Origin: SIG455 sp045659025
GTDB taxonomy: Bacteria > Bacillota > Clostridia > UMGS1810
NCBI GenBank assembly: GCA_045659025.1
Contig: JAZOWA010000012.1
Location: forward strand, 1 to 16,550
Direction: 5' to 3'
Length of the DNA stretch: 16,550 bases
Shown here: positions 1 to 6,938 of the stretch, piece after piece
Layout of the letters: every line of letters starts with the position of its first letter
Numbering within the stretch: position 1 is the first letter of the stretch
Program-made: the position numbers and the translations under genes
Notes under the pieces: generated by a model
The model's database searches: none
Seen by the model: the letters and a program-made list of their open reading frames with translations, nothing else
What the model was told of the DNA's origin: nothing

Positions 1-111
1 AGAGGAGATGCGAAGCATATCCGTCCTTCTGCCATTTGTTTTACCCTTTGTTTATAGCGGATAAACGGGACTTGAACCCCAAGGGGGCACGAGCCAAAAG
101 CAAAATAGTCC
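1..111. repeat. Partial copy of the 175-bp repeat element (left edge cut by window)
   Basis: Bases 1-111 match 179-289 with one difference (T106 against C284), an offset of 178 bp. This copy ends in the right terminal arm GCAAAATAGTCC (100-111). Its left part lies outside the window. It is followed by GGT (112-114) and then the complete copy. The right arm of this copy and the left arm of the next (115-126) face each other and can form a 12-bp hairpin with a 3-nt loop, with T106 opposite G120 as a wobble pair. The segment contains short internal hairpins, such as 50-55 with 61-66. No convincing protein is encoded. Confidence 0.9.
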
Positions 112-114
112 GGT

Positions 115-289
115 GGACTGTTTTGCAGGTGAGTGGTGCGCAGGCGGGTACCGTGAGCAATGCTTGCGGTCGCCAAGCAGAGGAGATGCGAAGCATATCC
201 GTCCTTCTGCCATTTGTTTTACCCTTTGTTTATAGCGGATAAACGGGACTTGAACCCCAAGGGGGCACGAGCCAAAAGCAAAACAGTCC
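115..289. repeat. Complete 175-bp repeat with 12-bp perfect terminal inverted repeats (MITE-like)
   Basis: The unit begins GGACTGTTTTGC (115-126) and ends GCAAAACAGTCC (278-289), which are exact reverse complements. It lies head-to-tail with the partial copy at 1-111. It ends abruptly at 289, and unrelated A-rich sequence leading to the tdh promoter follows. No transposase is present and no target-site duplication is evident (GGT on the left, AAA on the right). Short ORFs cross it on both strands but have no domain-like content and duplicate with the repeat. The best description is a small non-autonomous, MITE-like or other interspersed structured repeat. Mobility is inference. Confidence 0.75.
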
Positions 290-319
290 AAAAAGGCAGA
301 AAATTATTTGTTTGAATGT

Positions 320-348
320 TTGACATTTTGATTTTGCAGGAGTATAAT
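320..348 (+). promoter_or_regulatory. Sigma-A-type promoter of the tdh operon
   Basis: TTGACA at 320-325 and TATAAT at 343-348 are separated by 17 bp, a perfect match to the vegetative consensus. Transcription would start near 355, giving a leader of about 42 nt before the tdh ATG. That is too short for most riboswitches, and no leader structure was seen. Confidence 0.85.
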
Positions 349-396
349 TAAATGTTGTGAATGAATTATATAATTCCATAGGAAAGGAAGCTTGTT

Positions 397-1428
397 ATGA
401 AAGCACTTGTTAAGGAAGTACCCGGTAAAGGTTTGGTATTCAAAGATGTTCCCGAGCCGATTACAGGAGATAATGATGTTAAGATCAAAATCCATAAGAC
501 GGCCATCTGCGGTACGGATTTGCACATATACAACTGGGACGAATGGTCACAGAAGACAATTAAGACACCTCAGGTAATCGGTCACGAATATGTGGGCGAA
601 ATCTGCGAGGTGGGCAGAAACGTAACCAACTGGAAGATAGGCGACATCGTATCGGGTGAAGGCCATATCGTGTGTGGCAAGTGCCGTAACTGCCTGGCAG
701 GTCACGGCCATCTTTGCAAAGACACCATAGGTGTAGGTGTTAACCGTGATGGTGCTTTTGCTCAGTATCTCGTTATTCCCCAGCAGAATGTACGCAGATG
801 CGAGAAGGACATCTCCGAGGAATTGTATTCCATCTTCGATCCCTTCGGTAATGCGGTACATACAGCTCTTTCCTTCAACATAGTAGGTGAGGACGTCCTC
901 ATCACAGGTGCAGGTCCCATAGGCATTATGGCGGCTGCGGTATGTAAATTCGTAGGCGCCCGTCACGTTGTTATCACCGACATAAAGGACGAACGCCTTG
1001 AACTTGCCAGGAAACTCGGTATTCAGTACACAGTCAACACCGCCAAGGAAAAGCTTTCCGATGTGATGGATAAGCTCAATATCCGTGAGGGTTTTGATGT
1101 AGGCCTTGAGATGTCAGGCAGTGAAATCGCCCTTAACTCTATGATAGACCATATGATTCACGGCGGTAAGATTGCCCTTCTCGGTCTTCTTAAGAGTGAT
1201 AGCAAGGTTGACTGGTCAAAGATTATATTCAACGGTCTTGTTATCAAAGGCATCTACGGTCGTGAGATGTACGAGACCTGGTATAAGATGTCTGCCATGA
1301 TTCAGGGCGGACTTGATATAACCAATATCATTACCCACCGTATAGATATCACTGATTTTGAGAAGGGCTTCGAAGCTATGAACAGCGGTAATTGCGGTAA
1401 GGTTGTAATGGATTGGACTAACCTTTGA
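397..1428 (+). CDS. tdh: L-threonine 3-dehydrogenase
   Basis: NAD-dependent zinc alcohol dehydrogenase that oxidises L-threonine to 2-amino-3-ketobutyrate in the cytoplasm. The 343-residue length matches the family (E. coli 341). Visible features in order: the catalytic zinc motif AICGTDLHIYNW with Cys38 and His43; GHE at 62-64; four structural-zinc cysteines at 93, 96, 99 and 107; the Tdh signature IGVGVNRDGAFA; the Rossmann loop GAGPIG at 171-176 with an acidic NAD-selecting residue (Asp195) downstream; and KGIYGREMYETWYKM near the C terminus, typical of Tdh rather than other sorbitol-type dehydrogenases. The ATG follows a GGAAAGGAAG ribosome-binding site. kbl begins 16 bp after the stop, so the two enzymes form the classical threonine-to-glycine pair. 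Confidence 0.97.
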   Translation: MKALVKEVPGKGLVFKDVPEPITGDNDVKIKIHKTAICGTDLHIYNWDEWSQKTIKTPQVIGHEYVGEICEVGRNVTNWKIGDIVSGEGHIVCGKCRNCLAGHGHLCKDTIGVGVNRDGAFAQYLVIPQQNVRRCEKDISEELYSIFDPFGNAVHTALSFNIVGEDVLITGAGPIGIMAAAVCKFVGARHVVITDIKDERLELARKLGIQYTVNTAKEKLSDVMDKLNIREGFDVGLEMSGSEIALNSMIDHMIHGGKIALLGLLKSDSKVDWSKIIFNGLVIKGIYGREMYETWYKMSAMIQGGLDITNIITHRIDITDFEKGFEAMNSGNCGKVVMDWTNL

Positions 1429-1444
1429 TAAGGAGAATTGTGAT

Positions 1445-2626
1445 ATGAAAACAGCGCTTAAATATTTCAAAGAGACCTGCGAGACTATCGAGAGAGAAGG
1501 CCTCACCAAGAACGAGAAAATCATTATGACACCCCAGGGTGCCAAGGTTACTCTTTCTGACGGTAAAGACGTTATCAATATGTGTGCCAATAACTACCTC
1601 GGCCTTGCAGATAATGCGGAGGTTATAAAGGCGGCTACAGAGTGCTATCAGCAGTATGGCTATGGACTTTCATCTGTTCGTTTCATCTGCGGCACACAGA
1701 AATTGCACAAAGATCTTGAGGAGAAGGTGTCATCCTTCCTCGGCACAGATGATACAATCCTGTATTCATCCTGCTTCGATGCCAATGGTGGTTTGTTTGA
1801 GACCCTTCTCGGCGAAGAGGATGCAGTTATCAGTGACGAACTCAACCACGCAAGTATCATTGACGGTATCCGTCTTTGTAAGGCAAAGAGATTCAGATAT
1901 AAGAACAACAATATGGAAGACCTCCGTGCCAAGCTTGAGGAAGCGAAGGATTGCAGAATCAAGTTGATTGCCACCGACGGTGTATTTTCTATGGACGGTA
2001 TTGTTGCCGACCTCAAGAGCATCTGCGATCTTGCAGAGGAGTATGATGCTCTGGTTATGGTGGACGATAGTCACGCAGTTGGCTTTATGGGCGCAACAGG
2101 CAGAGGCACTGCGGAGCATTGCGGAGTATCAGGCAGAGTAGATATTATAACGGGTACTTTCGGCAAGGCATTGGGCGGTGCATCAGGCGGTTTCACATCA
2201 GGCAGAAAAGAAATCATAGACCTCCTCCGTCAGAGATCAAGACCTTACCTTTTCTCCAATACCCTCGCTCCCGCAGTTGCGGCAGGCTCACTTAAAGTGC
2301 TTGAACTCATTGAGGGTGATCTCTCTATGAGAGAGAAACTTTTTGCCAACACCAGGCTCTTTGCAGAGAAGATTAAGGAAATCGGTCTTGATGTTATGGA
2401 CGGTGGCACACCCATCATCCCCGTAATGCTCTATGATGAGCACAAGGCGGTGGAAATGGCAAGACGTATGATGGAGAAGGGTGTGTATGTGGTTGCATTC
2501 TCATATCCCGTTGTTCCCAAGGGCAAAGCAAGAATCAGAACCCAGCTTTCCGCTGCCCTTGACGAGAAAGACATTCTCTATATTGTAGAATGCTTCAGAC
2601 AGGTTAAGGAAGAAATGGGACTTTGA
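1445..2626 (+). CDS. kbl: Glycine C-acetyltransferase (2-amino-3-ketobutyrate CoA ligase)
   Basis: PLP enzyme of the alpha-oxoamine synthase family. It cleaves the unstable Tdh product 2-amino-3-ketobutyrate with CoA to give glycine and acetyl-CoA, and the two enzymes usually cooperate. The 393-residue length is normal (E. coli 398). Visible motifs are NNYLGLA near 49-55, the DDSHAVGFMGATGRGT block at 207-222 with the PLP-stacking His210, and GTFGKALGGASGGF with the Schiff-base lysine at 241. The ATG is preceded by AAGGAGAA. The stop codon lies within a few bases of the start of the next membrane gene, which indicates one operon with translational coupling. Confidence 0.97.
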   Translation: MKTALKYFKETCETIEREGLTKNEKIIMTPQGAKVTLSDGKDVINMCANNYLGLADNAEVIKAATECYQQYGYGLSSVRFICGTQKLHKDLEEKVSSFLGTDDTILYSSCFDANGGLFETLLGEEDAVISDELNHASIIDGIRLCKAKRFRYKNNNMEDLRAKLEEAKDCRIKLIATDGVFSMDGIVADLKSICDLAEEYDALVMVDDSHAVGFMGATGRGTAEHCGVSGRVDIITGTFGKALGGASGGFTSGRKEIIDLLRQRSRPYLFSNTLAPAVAAGSLKVLELIEGDLSMREKLFANTRLFAEKIKEIGLDVMDGGTPIIPVMLYDEHKAVEMARRMMEKGVYVVAFSYPVVPKGKARIRTQLSAALDEKDILYIVECFRQVKEEMGL

Positions 2627-2628
2627 TT

Positions 2629-3282
2629 ATGATAGATATTATTATGCTTGTAATGGAGATTATAGGTACCATATCCTTTTCAATCTCCGGTGCAATAATA
2701 GCCGCAAGTTGCGGTCTCGACCTTTTCGGCGCGGTGCTGGTGGGCTGTGTTACTGCTTTTGGTGGCGGTATGATAAGGGATTTGTTCCTTGGCAATCTCC
2801 CGCCCCTTATATTCGGTAATATCCCTATGGCACTTTTGGCGGTGATTGTGGCTCTTGTGGTTTTCGCTATCGCCTATGCCCACACCGACAAGCTTAAGAA
2901 ACTGATGTTTCAGATAGACGAGATTAACAACATATTCGATGCGATAGGTCTTTCTGCATTCACCGTTATCGGTACAGAACTTGCCTGCGCATCAGGCCAT
3001 GAAGGCAGTGCGGTTTTTTCTGTTGCCATGGGTGTGCTTACAGCCATTGGTGGCGGCATGGTGCGTGATGTACTGGTTGACAGGACTCCCTATGTACTCC
3101 ACAAACACATCTATGCTCTGGCATCTATATTCGGCGGTATTTTGTATTATGTAATCCGCGTGTATACATCCTGGCACACTTTCGGCATGGTAATCAGTAT
3201 GGCATCGATTATTGCCATTCGTCTCCTTGCCAAAAAGTATCTGTGGCGTCTGCCCAAAATACATGTTGATAATATCCATTGA
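2629..3282 (+). CDS. UPF0126/TRIC-like membrane protein (PF03458, putative glycine transporter)
   Basis: A 217-residue integral membrane protein made of two homologous halves. Each half has hydrophobic helices and a GGGM(I/V)RD motif, once in AFGGGMIRD and once in AIGGGMVRD. This is the hallmark of the YicG/YadS family (PF03458), annotated either as TRIC-type cation channel or as glycine transporter. Position directly after tdh-kbl favours glycine movement across the membrane, but substrate and direction are inferred. I chose ATG at 2629. An in-frame TTG at 2623 would overlap the kbl stop and adds only two residues. The ribosome-binding site is probably AAGGAAG near the kbl 3' end. An intrinsic terminator follows. 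Confidence 0.88.
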   Translation: MIDIIMLVMEIIGTISFSISGAIIAASCGLDLFGAVLVGCVTAFGGGMIRDLFLGNLPPLIFGNIPMALLAVIVALVVFAIAYAHTDKLKKLMFQIDEINNIFDAIGLSAFTVIGTELACASGHEGSAVFSVAMGVLTAIGGGMVRDVLVDRTPYVLHKHIYALASIFGGILYYVIRVYTSWHTFGMVISMASIIAIRLLAKKYLWRLPKIHVDNIH

Positions 3283-3289
3283 TATAACG

Positions 3290-3319
3290 AAGAGAGTGAG
3301 CAATCACTCTCTTTTATTT
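3290..3319 (+). terminator. Intrinsic terminator of the tdh operon
   Basis: AGAGAGTGA (3291-3299) pairs perfectly with TCACTCTCT (3304-3312) around a GCAA tetraloop. An extra A-T pair closes the base and a T-rich tail (TTTATTTT) follows. This separates the tdh operon from miaB. Confidence 0.92.
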
Positions 3320-3344
3320 TGTCAAAAAACGGATTACTTTTTTG

Positions 3345-3373
3345 TTTACAAGACAGAATAAATGTGGTATTAT
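3345..3373 (+). promoter_or_regulatory. Extended -10 promoter of the miaB-mre operon
   Basis: TTTACA at 3345-3350 and TATTAT at 3368-3373 have a 17-bp spacer. TG at 3365-3366 forms an extended -10 (TGGTATTAT). It lies just after the preceding terminator and about 45 nt before the miaB start. No other convincing promoter appears until after the PBP2 gene, so it may drive a long transcript covering miaB to mrdA. Confidence 0.7.
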
Positions 3374-3422
3374 ATTATGTACTGGGTGAAGTTTGCCTTA
3401 ATTTTGTGATGGTGATGTTAAA

Positions 3423-4739
3423 TTGAGTAAGAAGATATATATAGAAACCTACGGCTGTCAGCAGAATGTCAGCGACTCCGAGAAGATTGCCGGCATGGCA
3501 GAGGAGATGGGCTACATCCTTTGTGATGACAAGACCGAGGCAGACTTAATAGTATATAATACCTGTGCGGTGCGGGAGAATGCCGAACTCAAAGTCTATG
3601 GCAATATCGGCGCTCTCAAGGCTCTTAAAGTGAAGAAACCCGACCTTATCATCGCCCTTTGCGGATGTATGATGCAGGAGAAAAACGTAGCAACAAGGAT
3701 CAGACGTGTGTATAAGCACGTTGATATAGTATTCGGCACTCACGCTTTGCATAAGTTCAAAGATCTTGTCCGCCATATAGAGCAGGAGAGGGACTTTGTA
3801 GCGGATGTAGAGGATATAGACGGTGAAATTCACGAAGGTCTTCCCATTAAGCGTAATGCAGGTGTATGTGCATCCGTCAGCATTATGTATGGTTGCAATA
3901 ACTTCTGCACTTACTGTATAGTGCCCTATGTCCGTGGCAGAGAGCGTAGCCGAAGCAAAGATGATATAATCGCCGAGGTCAAGGATGCCGTGGCAAATGG
4001 CTATAAAGAGATAATGCTCCTGGGCCAGAATGTCAATTCCTACGGCAAGGGTGGTGATACCACTTTTGCATCACTTTTAGATGAGGTGGCAAAGGTGGAA
4101 GGTGTAGAGCGTATCCGCTTTATGACCTCACACCCCAAGGACATCAGCGAGGAACTGCTCCTTGTTATGAGCCGTCACCATAATATCTGTAAGCAACTTC
4201 ACCTCCCCGTTCAATGCGGTAATAACAGAGTGCTTAAAAGTATGAACAGAGGCTACACTAGGGAGAAGTATTTCACCCTTATTGATAAAGCAAGGGAGTA
4301 TATGCCCGATATCACTATATCCACTGATATAATCGTGGGGTTCCCCGGTGAGACTAACGAGGAGTTTGAAGACACCATAGACCTTCTTGAGAAGGTCCGT
4401 TATGACACGGTATTTTCCTTCATATATTCCAAACGTTCAGGCACACCCGCTGCCGAGATGGCAGATGTAATCACCCCCGAGGAGAAGAAGGCCAACTTCA
4501 ATCGCCTTCTTGATGTGCAGAATCGCATTTGTGCTGAGATTAACAGTACTTATAAAGATAAGATTCTTCCGGTTTTAGTAGAGGGTGAGAGCAAGACTGA
4601 TCCCGACACCCTCACGGGCAGAACGGATGGTGGTAAGCTCGTTCACTTCAAGGGTGATTCGTCCCTTGTGGGTAAGATTGTAAATATCAAAATCACCGAG
4701 CCAAAGACCTGGTCACTTATGGGTGAGATTTATGAGTAA
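3423..4739 (+). CDS. miaB: tRNA-2-methylthio-N6-dimethylallyladenosine synthase MiaB
   Basis: Radical SAM methylthiotransferase that converts i6A37 to ms2i6A37 in tRNAs reading UNN codons. The 438 residues contain the N-terminal UPF0004 domain with cluster cysteines 12 (ETYGCQQN), 48 (YNTCAVREN) and 82 (CGCMMQ). The radical SAM motif CNNFCTYC follows, with cysteines 158, 162 and 165. VPYVRGRERSR and the HLPVQCGNN and GFPGETNEEF segments are typical of MiaB. A C-terminal TRAM domain ends at SLMGEIYE. The start must be TTG: an in-frame stop at 3399-3401 precedes it and no ATG or GTG lies between. Only a weak GGTGATG could serve as ribosome-binding site, so translation may be modest. It overlaps the next gene. 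Confidence 0.96.
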   Translation: MSKKIYIETYGCQQNVSDSEKIAGMAEEMGYILCDDKTEADLIVYNTCAVRENAELKVYGNIGALKALKVKKPDLIIALCGCMMQEKNVATRIRRVYKHVDIVFGTHALHKFKDLVRHIEQERDFVADVEDIDGEIHEGLPIKRNAGVCASVSIMYGCNNFCTYCIVPYVRGRERSRSKDDIIAEVKDAVANGYKEIMLLGQNVNSYGKGGDTTFASLLDEVAKVEGVERIRFMTSHPKDISEELLLVMSRHHNICKQLHLPVQCGNNRVLKSMNRGYTREKYFTLIDKAREYMPDITISTDIIVGFPGETNEEFEDTIDLLEKVRYDTVFSFIYSKRSGTPAAEMADVITPEEKKANFNRLLDVQNRICAEINSTYKDKILPVLVEGESKTDPDTLTGRTDGGKLVHFKGDSSLVGKIVNIKITEPKTWSLMGEIYE

Positions 4740-5229
4740 ACTCAGGAAGATTCTTATTATAGCCCTGCTTTCGGGTGGAGGTGCAATACTCGGCATAGTA
4801 GAGAGTATGCTTCCTATTCTCCCCGCAATACCGGGTGGCAAACTTGGTCTTGCCAATATAGTCACCGTATCTGCTTTGTATATTTTAGGCGGATGGGAGA
4901 CAATACTTATAAGCATTGTAAGGACTGTAGTGTCCTCTGCCTTGTACGGCGGATTCAATGCTTTTATATATAGCTTTTCAGGAGCACTGTTATCTACAAT
5001 CGTAATGATTGGGATTAAAAAGATGTTAAATAATAAGGTGTCATCTGTGGGCATCAGTGTAGCGGGTGCCGCCACCCATAATATCGCACAGGTTGCGGTG
5101 GCGTGGTGTATAGTGAGAAGCAGTGCCCTTTTGCCATATCTTGCATTTTTAATTGCCATATCTCTCATATCGGGAGTATGCACAGGAGTAATTGCAAGAG
5201 AATGTGTAAAGAGGATTCATATAAATTGA
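4732..5229 (+). CDS. Gx transporter family membrane protein (PF07456, 'heptaprenyl diphosphate synthase component I')
   Basis: A 165-residue, very hydrophobic protein with about five membrane segments. It carries the block PGGKLGLANIVT (34-45), the GG motif in ILGGWET and the polar HNIAQ motif (116-120), which mark PF07456. The family has been labelled both heptaprenyl diphosphate synthase component I and Gx transporter, and its fold resembles ECF S-components. The true substrate is not established. I prefer ATG 4732 over the GTG at 4723, because GGGTGAG sits at a suitable distance before the ATG and the protein then starts MSKLRK. It overlaps the miaB end by 8 bp and precedes maf by 17 bp, so it is co-transcribed with both. 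Confidence 0.85.
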   Translation: MSKLRKILIIALLSGGGAILGIVESMLPILPAIPGGKLGLANIVTVSALYILGGWETILISIVRTVVSSALYGGFNAFIYSFSGALLSTIVMIGIKKMLNNKVSSVGISVAGAATHNIAQVAVAWCIVRSSALLPYLAFLIAISLISGVCTGVIARECVKRIHIN

Positions 5230-5246
5230 CTTAGAGGATATGATTT

Positions 5247-5834
5247 ATGAAAAAGCCATTATTTGTTCTCGCATCAAAGTCCCCGAGACGAAGTGAACTT
5301 CTCAAAAATCTCGGTGTGGAATTTGATATAGCGGTTAGTGATGTGGACGAAAGTAAAATCCCCAAGGACTTACCACCCAAGCTCTATGTTCAGGAGCTTG
5401 CTCTTTTGAAGGGCACATCTATAGGCGCAGGTTGCGGTGCAGGCAAGTACGTGATTGCCGCCGATACTGTGGTGGTATTTGATGGTGAGATAATCGGCAA
5501 ACCCACCGACGAAGCAGATGCAAGGCGTATGCTCAATATGATGAGCGGAGCTACCCACGAGGTCTATACGGGATTTTCCGTTACGGACTCCACCACGGGT
5601 ATGACAGTTTCGGGATATGAGATGACGAAAGTCCGTTTCAGACAGCTCTCCGACGCAGAGATTGATGACTATATAGCCAGTGGCACTCCCTATGATAAAG
5701 CAGGAGGATATGGAATCCAGGGCAGAGCATCACTTTTCGTTGAAGGCATAGACGGAGATTATTTCAATGTGGTAGGGCTACCCCTCAATGCTCTCAACGA
5801 ACTTATGAAAAAAGAATTCAATATTTCATTATAA
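5247..5834 (+). CDS. maf: Maf nucleoside triphosphate pyrophosphatase (dTTP/UTP type)
   Basis: Cytoplasmic house-cleaning enzyme that hydrolyses non-canonical and pyrimidine nucleoside triphosphates to monophosphates and PPi. In B. subtilis, Maf overexpression blocks septation. The 195-residue length is normal. Visible signatures are ASKSPRRSELL (9-19), AADTVV with the catalytic-base candidate Asp73, GKPTDEADA, and YDKAGGYGIQG near the C terminus, typical of the YhdE-like dTTP/UTP pyrophosphatase branch. AGAGGA precedes the ATG. The gene stands directly before mreB, the usual maf-mre association, with only 15 bp between them. Confidence 0.95.
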   Translation: MKKPLFVLASKSPRRSELLKNLGVEFDIAVSDVDESKIPKDLPPKLYVQELALLKGTSIGAGCGAGKYVIAADTVVVFDGEIIGKPTDEADARRMLNMMSGATHEVYTGFSVTDSTTGMTVSGYEMTKVRFRQLSDAEIDDYIASGTPYDKAGGYGIQGRASLFVEGIDGDYFNVVGLPLNALNELMKKEFNISL

Positions 5835-5849
5835 GGAAGGGATATAGAT

Positions 5850-6860
5850 ATGAAAAAAGATATTGGTATTGACTTGGGTACAGCGAATACTCTGGTTCAC
5901 CTTAAAGGCAGAGGCATTATCGCCAACGAACCCTCAGTAGTAGCTATTAACAAAGAGACCAAGCAGGTGCTTGCAGTAGGTAATGATGCAAAGGCTATGT
6001 TGGGCAGAACTCCCGGTAACATCGTAGCAATCCGTCCTTTGAAAGACGGTGTTATTGCCGATTTTGAGGTTACTCAGGCAATGCTTAAGTATTTCATCCG
6101 CAAGGCACAGACAGGTCTTGGCCTTATTAAGCCCAGAGTTGTTGTGTGCGTACCCTCAGGCGTTACCGAGGTAGAGAAGAGAGCGGTTGAGGAAGCCACT
6201 TTGGCATCAGGCGCAAAGGAAGTATATCTTATCGAGGAACCCATGGCAGCGGCAATTGGTGCTGAACTCCCCGTTGAAGAGCCTACAGGATGTATGGTTG
6301 TCGATATCGGTGGTGGTACAAGTGAAGTTGCCGTAATCTCCCTGGGCGGTATAGTTACAAGCCAGTCACTTCGCGTTGCGGGTGATGAGTTTGATGATGC
6401 TATCATCAACTATATCAAGAGAGAGTGCAACCTTATGACAGGTGAGAGAACAGCCGAGAGGATCAAATTGGAAATCGGCTCTGCATTTGAAATGGCAGAG
6501 GAGTCCAATATGGAAGTAAGAGGCCGTGACCTTATCACAGGTTTGCCCAAGAATATCTATGTGACATCTCAGGAGATTCGTCGTGCATTGGACGAGCCCC
6601 TCAAGGCAATCATAGACGCTATCAAGAACACTCTTGAAGAGACTCCCCCTGAGCTTTCCGCAGATATCATGGAAAGAGGTATTATGCTTACCGGTGGTGG
6701 TGCGCTTCTCCGCGGTCTTGATAAACTTATTGAGCTTGAGACCGGTATGCCCGTAAATATTGCCGAGACACCCCTTGATTGTGTGGTTCTCGGTACAGGT
6801 AAAGTTTTGGATGAGATAGACACCCTCAAGAAAGTGCTCATCAAGTCAAAAACCGTCTGA
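5850..6860 (+). CDS. mreB: Rod shape-determining protein MreB
   Basis: Bacterial actin that polymerises into membrane-bound filaments and directs the elongasome (MreCD, RodA, PBP2) during lateral wall synthesis. The 336-residue length is normal. The ATPase signatures are present: phosphate 1 GIDLGTANTLVH near the N terminus, phosphate 2 VVDIGGGTSEVAVI near 150, connect 2 and the adenosine region with TGGGALLRGLDKLI near 280. NEPSVVAIN and KPRVVVCVPSGVTEVE are characteristic of MreB. AAGGAAGG precedes the ATG. mreC follows after a 78-bp gap with a strong hairpin, so mreB may be expressed at a different level from mreCD. Confidence 0.98.
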   Translation: MKKDIGIDLGTANTLVHLKGRGIIANEPSVVAINKETKQVLAVGNDAKAMLGRTPGNIVAIRPLKDGVIADFEVTQAMLKYFIRKAQTGLGLIKPRVVVCVPSGVTEVEKRAVEEATLASGAKEVYLIEEPMAAAIGAELPVEEPTGCMVVDIGGGTSEVAVISLGGIVTSQSLRVAGDEFDDAIINYIKRECNLMTGERTAERIKLEIGSAFEMAEESNMEVRGRDLITGLPKNIYVTSQEIRRALDEPLKAIIDAIKNTLEETPPELSADIMERGIMLTGGGALLRGLDKLIELETGMPVNIAETPLDCVVLGTGKVLDEIDTLKKVLIKSKTV

Positions 6861-6874
6861 TTAATTGCAGAAAC

Positions 6875-6913
6875 AAATCAATACCCTGAGTGTAAAGGTC
6901 AGGTTATTGATTT
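6875..6913 (+). other. Stem-loop between mreB and mreC
   Basis: AAATCAATACCCTGA (6875-6889) pairs with TCAGGTTATTGATTT (6899-6913) at 14 of 15 positions around a 9-nt loop; the single mismatch is C6884 against T6904. The right arm ends in only three T's followed by GG, so it is not a standard intrinsic terminator. It could be a partial terminator, an RNase processing or 3'-protecting structure, or a palindromic protein site. It lies 25 nt before the mreC start. Confidence 0.75.
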
Positions 6914-6938
6914 GGTATAAGTAAAAGGAGGTGGACAA

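Noticed and set aside
1..289. CRISPR array
   Set aside because: The repeats are over 100 bp with one long spacer-like segment that is itself part of the unit; there are no cas genes and no short regular repeats.
220..289. Complete tRNA gene on the minus strand
   Set aside because: Only a T-arm-like motif is present; the T stem has about three pairs and no acceptor, D or anticodon arm could be found.
36..291. Overlapping small ORFs on both strands (36-242 + and 52-291 -)
   Set aside because: They lie wholly in the inverted-repeat element, repeat with it and show no domain, signal or ribosome-binding site support. They are best seen as non-coding.
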